From contig CAWBXD010000001.1 in assembly GCA_963792705.1 (NCBI GenBank), positions 62,001 to 126,000 of the forward strand: a DNA stretch of 64,000 nucleotides, read 5' to 3'. The notes beneath the pieces are model-generated. The model saw only the letters and a list, made by a program, of their open reading frames with translations. It did no database searches and was not told the origin of the DNA. The translations under genes and the position numbers were made by a program. Positions 60,066-64,000 of the stretch are shown here, piece by piece (within the stretch, counting starts at the first letter, position 1; each line of letters begins with the position of its first letter). Source of the DNA: JBBQVS01 sp963792705. GTDB lineage: Bacteria; Chloroflexota; Ktedonobacteria; Ktedonobacterales; Ktedonobacteraceae.

Positions 60066-60493
60066 GGGTCATCACTTCCTTTTTCTCAAAAAATAGTGCC
60101 AGACGGATTGGTGGGGGGACCTATCGTCTCCACAGCACCTGAACCCCACTATGGGGTTGGTAACGACCAAATTTCCCTTCACTCCTGAAGGAGGGTAGAT
60201 ACACAAGGCGTACTACTCTCAATACAAGACATCTTGTCGTCCTGATGTACTGTCACTTCTTCTGTATGCGAGAAGCGGTATGACGAGTAGAGAATTTTTT
60301 CTTCCCTTGCGGTAGGCTAGCTATAAATACTCTGAAACGCTTTGAAATACAAAGGTATCTATGTAGCCTCGAAGGTGAGTATACACGTCTTTGTCTACTC
60401 TATTAGAGAAATTGGGGGAAATTGACAGAAAAGTACTAGCAAGTGGTAAAGGTATTCACACTTTTCGGCGCTGAAGTGGTAAAGATATTCATA
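60066..60493. other. Intergenic region with a direct repeat
   Basis: About 430 bases between two minus-strand genes. AAGTGGTAAAGRTATTCAYA-type sequence occurs twice (60441-60462 and 60474-60495, 20 of 22 identical, period 33); the second overlaps the helicase stop codon. A segment near 60155-60170 (CCCCACTATGGGG) forms a short stem. No gene is supported. Confidence 0.55.
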
Positions 60494-63400
60494 CTACTCA
60501 GTAAAGAAGTGCTCAACATCCCGAATACTTGATGTTCTGCGTGCAGGTGGCAGGGCATTAAGTACCATTTTGCCGTAGCCCTTTGTATGCAGACGCGTGT
60601 CAAGTATCGCCATAACACCACGGTCTTCGCGTGTACGCAACAAACGACCAAGCCCTTGTTTAAGACGCAAAACGGCTTGTGGTAGGACATAGGTGCCAAA
60701 CCAGTTTTCGCCTGCCGCTTTCATTTGCGCGACTCGTGCTTCATGTACCGGGTCATCGGGTGGGTCAAAGGGTAGTTTGTCAATCACAACAAGCGATAAT
60801 GCCTCACCCGCGATATCAACGCCTTCCCAAAAACTCTTAAGACCAAAGAGGACCGACCCCTCTTCCTCGCGAAAACGTCGCGTAAGTTCGAGACGCGTCA
60901 TATCGCCTTGCTTGAGCAGAGGATAGGGCAAGTGTGGTGACATCAACTCATATGCACGTTCTAACATACGCTTGCTCGAAAAGAGCAAGAACGCGCGTCC
61001 ACGCGATGCCTTGACCAACTTATACATCTCGCGTGCTATTGCTTTCATGTAGTCATCGGAGCCGGAGCCATATGTTGGTTCGGGCAGATCACGCGGCATG
61101 TAGAGAAGCGCGTTACTTTCGTAGTCGAAGGTAAGTGGCAAAATGCGTTCCAGCACTTCATCTGGCTCATCGGTTTTTTCAAGTCCAATTCGTCGCCGAA
61201 AATAGCCAAAGTTAGGTCCTTTTTCCTCTGGATGTGTTGGGTTAGGACCAATGGTTGCCAGCGTAGCCGAGGTGCAAATCACGTTACACTTCTTAAACAA
61301 CTTTTCTTGTAGCCAACTTGTTACATCCAATGGAGCGGCAGAAACCTGTAGCTGTACGCCACGCTGTCCCGACGTTTGTACGCGCTCTACATAATATACA
61401 AACTTGGTAGGTTGCGCTACCGAGAACACGGTACGAATGTTTTCCGCCAGGTTTTGAGTTCGCTTGAGCAGTTTATCGTAGAGTTGCCCCTCTTTTTCTG
61501 GCAGGTCCTTCGGGCGTTGTTTGCGGAGCAAATCGGCAAGGTCAGAGATGACCGTTGCCAATTTGAGACCCTCTTCTAATGGTGCTTCGAGATTGGCCCG
61601 TCCCTTATAGCCTGGGTCGGCAACCTGTGCCAATCTCGCCCATGTCTGTGTTGATTGCTCCATTGCGTCGTGTTGTAAGCTAAGTTGGCTATGATTGCGT
61701 AGTGTACGCTGATTGAGCAACGCCTGTATCTGTGTTGGGCCAATGGTGATCGTAAACGAACGCGTCGCTTCCTCTTCCAAATGGTGGGCCTCGTCCAGGA
61801 TAATCACATCGCGTTCGGGCAACAGAAAGCCCCCGATAGCAGCATCTAGTAATAACAATGTATGATTGACAACAATGACCTGAGCTAAGGCCGCCTGTTC
61901 GCGCATCTCACGTACATAACAATCCGAAAAGTAGCCACACTTGCTCCACGCGCACTGGTCGCTATCCGTCGCAACCTTACTACGGATGTCATTGGGAAGT
62001 TGGAAGCCCAACGTCTCAAAATCGCCCATAAAGGTCGAGTCTGGGTCGTTGGTGATATCTACAAGCCGCTTAAAATCAGCATTTTTGGCGTAGAACTGCA
62101 TGCCTGTCCGTTCGTTCTCTAAACGGTCAATGCACACATAGTTGCCAACACCCTTGACCAGTGCCGCCCCAAAATCCTTGATATGCTTCTGCACAAACGG
62201 AATATCTTTATAAAAAAGCTGCTCCTGCAATGCCTTGTTCGCTGTACTGATGATAGCGACTTTGCCAGAGCGTACAGCAGGCACGAGGTAGGCTAGACTC
62301 TTCCCTGTCCCAGTTCCAGCTTCGATAATGGCTGGAACATTCTCGTTGAGGGCACGTGCAACTACCATTGCCATCTCAACTTGCGCTGGTCGCTCTTCAT
62401 AATTTGGGAGTCGCTGTGAAAGTATTCCCCCTTGACGTAGATCATCGGAGACGATGCTTTGTAGACGTGAGTTGTTCAAAGGAGTAGATTTTTTAGGCTG
62501 AACTACCTCAGCCTGTTCTTCATCATTTATAGGTAAGATTGGCGCAATTAATTGTGTCCCTACAGGGTCAACTTCTTTATGTTGTGTAGACAAAATGGAT
62601 GTACTATGTTGTGTGTCTACATGTTTTAGATCGTTGCTTTTGTGTTGCAAAGGTGAAGAGGGCGCAATGGATTGTACCCCTACAGATGCCGTGTCTTCGT
62701 CTGCTACAGGAGCAGGCGGCGTCACTATTTTTCGTGGTGCAATAGGACGTGCCTTTGTGTTAGGTACAACAGCAACACCAATCAATGCTTTCAAATAGGC
62801 ATCGGCGAATGCTTGCACAGTGGGGAAGCGGTCTTCTGGTTTATAGGCGAGTGCTTGCGTCAAGACGCGTTCGACAAGCGGTGAGATGGCCGTATTGATG
62901 CTGCTTGGTGCTGGGAATGAGGTCTTTTCTTGCTGTTCTAACAGGAGTTCGCGTTCCGTTGCCTCGAACGGGCGGCGTCCACACAACCATTCGTATACCA
63001 TAACCGCTAGTGCGTATTGATCGCTTGCCGCTACTGGCAGACCTTGCAAATGTTCAGGAGCCATATAGGGGATAGCAAATGCCTCGTCATCAAGCGTAAT
63101 CTCGGGTGTGCTGAGCGAAAATTCAGTGATAAATGGGTTTTTGCGAGCATCAATTTTGAGGCTCCCTGGATGCAGGTTAGCATGCAGCGTGTTTTGCACA
63201 TGTGCATACTGTAGGGCATCGGCAACAGGCGAAAGGATTAACCGTATATCGGCTGGAGAGCGTGTTGCATCGCTGACAAAATAGTTGCGTAACGTCTCGC
63301 CATCCCGACTCTCTAATACCAGATAGCCAAAATCTTCGTCGAAATCGAAGGTTTGGGTATCAAGGATGCTGCGATGTTTCAGTTTCTTGAGCTGTCCTGC

Positions 63401-63571
63401 CCGTTTCTGAAATGCTTCTTTGGCTTCTAACGATGACAGAGGAACATTGAGGCGTTTGATTGTTACGTCTTTTTTGCCGCGCTTACTCTGGTAAAAGCTG
63501 CTCGTAGAACTCATGCTGAGTAAACTAATGATACTATAGGGGCCAATGCGCTCAAGCTCTACGTCCGGCAT
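60494..63571 (-). CDS. Pseudokinase fused to a DinG/XPD-type helicase
   Basis: About 1025 residues from ATG at 63571 (MPDVELERIG), preceded by GAGGAGA. Residues about 8-265 form a protein-kinase fold: Lys39 (VTIKRL), HANLHPGSL in place of HRDxKPxN (130-138), TEFSLS in place of DFG, YMAPEHL and SDQYALAVMVYEWLCGRRPF. The catalytic and metal-binding Asp are lost, so it is a pseudokinase. A repeat-derived linker (about 270-370) follows. The helicase then has EAGTGTGKSLAYL, four Fe-S-type Cys (YVCIDRL, QCAWSKC and SDCY), VIILDEAHHLEEEA, TSATL, FWEGVDIAGE and QGLGRLLRT, an SF2 XPD/DinG 5'-3' helicase. The combination is the most unusual in the window. Confidence 0.9.
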   Translation of the reverse strand: MPDVELERIGPYSIISLLSMSSTSSFYQSKRGKKDVTIKRLNVPLSSLEAKEAFQKRAGQLKKLKHRSILDTQTFDFDEDFGYLVLESRDGETLRNYFVSDATRSPADIRLILSPVADALQYAHVQNTLHANLHPGSLKIDARKNPFITEFSLSTPEITLDDEAFAIPYMAPEHLQGLPVAASDQYALAVMVYEWLCGRRPFEATERELLLEQQEKTSFPAPSSINTAISPLVERVLTQALAYKPEDRFPTVQAFADAYLKALIGVAVVPNTKARPIAPRKIVTPPAPVADEDTASVGVQSIAPSSPLQHKSNDLKHVDTQHSTSILSTQHKEVDPVGTQLIAPILPINDEEQAEVVQPKKSTPLNNSRLQSIVSDDLRQGGILSQRLPNYEERPAQVEMAMVVARALNENVPAIIEAGTGTGKSLAYLVPAVRSGKVAIISTANKALQEQLFYKDIPFVQKHIKDFGAALVKGVGNYVCIDRLENERTGMQFYAKNADFKRLVDITNDPDSTFMGDFETLGFQLPNDIRSKVATDSDQCAWSKCGYFSDCYVREMREQAALAQVIVVNHTLLLLDAAIGGFLLPERDVIILDEAHHLEEEATRSFTITIGPTQIQALLNQRTLRNHSQLSLQHDAMEQSTQTWARLAQVADPGYKGRANLEAPLEEGLKLATVISDLADLLRKQRPKDLPEKEGQLYDKLLKRTQNLAENIRTVFSVAQPTKFVYYVERVQTSGQRGVQLQVSAAPLDVTSWLQEKLFKKCNVICTSATLATIGPNPTHPEEKGPNFGYFRRRIGLEKTDEPDEVLERILPLTFDYESNALLYMPRDLPEPTYGSGSDDYMKAIAREMYKLVKASRGRAFLLFSSKRMLERAYELMSPHLPYPLLKQGDMTRLELTRRFREEEGSVLFGLKSFWEGVDIAGEALSLVVIDKLPFDPPDDPVHEARVAQMKAAGENWFGTYVLPQAVLRLKQGLGRLLRTREDRGVMAILDTRLHTKGYGKMVLNALPPARRTSSIRDVEHFFTE
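62541..62683. repeat. Paired 23-bp element-like segments translated in the helicase linker
   Basis: GGCGCAATTAATTGTGTCCC plus TAC at 62541-62563 and GGCGCAATGGATTGTACCCC plus TAC at 62661-62683 are 19 of 23 identical, same orientation, exactly 120 bases apart. They end in the GTAGGG-type terminus of the dispersed palindromes and encode PVGTQLIAP and SVGVQSIAP. Between them, TGTAGACACACAACAT and TGTCTACACAACAT form a further repeat pair. Confidence 0.75.
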
Positions 63572-63663
63572 GCTCTTCTCAATCTCCTCATTCCCAAAAA
63601 ATGCGAACACATGTTTGTCTTTGCAGTATAGCATAGCATGCCAGAGGGAACAATGTTCTATCG

Positions 63664-64000
63664 TTATTCCATACTCACGAGGCGTGTTGTGGCGATGAGG
63701 ACGGGCTGCGCCTGAGCGTTTGTGTAGTGCAGTTGAAGCGTGACGAGATCAAGAGTAGTATTCTTGCGACCTTTACGACTAAAACCGTCCATAACGGTCA
63801 TAACTCCTGTCAATATCTCATCGACATGCATAGGAGCAAGATACTCATATCTCTCCTCTCTATGTACAAGACGAGCAATATCAAGCCCAAGTTCAGAAAG
63901 ATTTTCAACAAACTGTGTATTGCCCCAAAAGAGCAAAACGGTTCCCATCGTGGGAGGAAAGGGTATGTCAGTGTATCCAGCTTCCTGTGCGACCTCTTTA
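63664..64000 (-). CDS. MaoC/FAS1-like dehydratase N-terminal domain protein (5' end missing)
   Basis: The frame is open to the right edge: KEVAQEAGYTDIPFPPTMGT, FWGNTQFVENLSELGLDIAR and LVHREERYEYLAPMHVDEIL. This is the hot-dog fold of the MaoC_dehydrat_N/FAS1-like group, in which AGYxDIPxPPT and LHxEQxxxY precede the substrate tunnel. An in-frame ATG at 63948 lies inside the conserved PPT-MGT segment and is not the start. The visible part has about 111 residues. It ends ...ATTRLVSME. Such proteins hydrate or dehydrate acyl-CoA or act as a subunit with a second MaoC domain. Partner genes are not in view. Confidence 0.8.
   Translation of the reverse strand, partial: KEVAQEAGYTDIPFPPTMGTVLLFWGNTQFVENLSELGLDIARLVHREERYEYLAPMHVDEILTGVMTVMDGFSRKGRKNTTLDLVTLQLHYTNAQAQPVLIATTRLVSME

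Noticed and set aside
1..64000. tRNA or rRNA genes
   Set aside because: I looked for T-arm GGTTCGAATCC-like sequences with cloverleaf potential and rRNA landmarks and found none; a covariance search would be decisive.

Overview
The window looks like chromosomal DNA of a Gram-positive-type, F420-using soil bacterium, most likely a Ktedonobacteria-like member of the Chloroflexota. This is inference from gene content, with no database search. It rests on several Ser/Thr kinases and FHA proteins, many membrane-anchored zinc-ribbon proteins, three enzymes of F420-linked families, a T-box leader, tandem signal peptidases and base composition near 50% GC. No rRNA, tRNA, CRISPR array or prophage was seen. 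Both edges cut genes: uvrA on the left and a MaoC/FAS1-like dehydratase on the right.

Layout. 1-9.8 kb: housekeeping genes (uvrA, two signal peptidases I, mutS2, mscL, apt) mixed with flavin/F420 oxidoreductases. 9.8-16.8 kb: an arginine block. A promoter and T-box leader drive a divergent argG, argH and a canonical argG on the minus strand. Beyond it lie a broken HicB-like gene, two related tiny membrane proteins, a guanidino-group hydrolase and a Ddn-like protein. 16.8-30.8 kb: ppc, two APC permeases around a USP-like protein, a Ser/Thr kinase and the large glutamate synthase subunit. 30.8-41.3 kb: a signalling and zinc-ribbon block with a J-domain protein, a GAF/GAF histidine kinase with response regulator, two kinases and an FHA protein.

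41.7-49.2 kb is the accessory and damaged part. It holds an ABC transporter whose permease is cut by an in-frame TAG, a frameshifted HAD phosphatase, prs, and a TnpB element with a small basic partner ORF sitting exactly on the stop of an S9 peptidase. 49.2-64 kb: the S9 peptidase, three glycosyltransferases, HinT, a Pro/Arg-rich DNA-binding-like protein, a response regulator, GNAT, a secreted Gly-Thr-repeat protein with a frameshift, and a pseudokinase fused to a DinG/XPD-type helicase.

Two non-coding themes run through the window. One is a dispersed palindromic element with ends close to GTAGGGACCGATTKATCGCG. At least two copies supply the TAG stop codon of the neighbouring gene, and related 23-bp segments are translated in frame inside the helicase linker. 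The other is a set of long, perfect, locus-unique palindromes with loops of 0 to 15 bases at gene ends, some of which contain stop codons.
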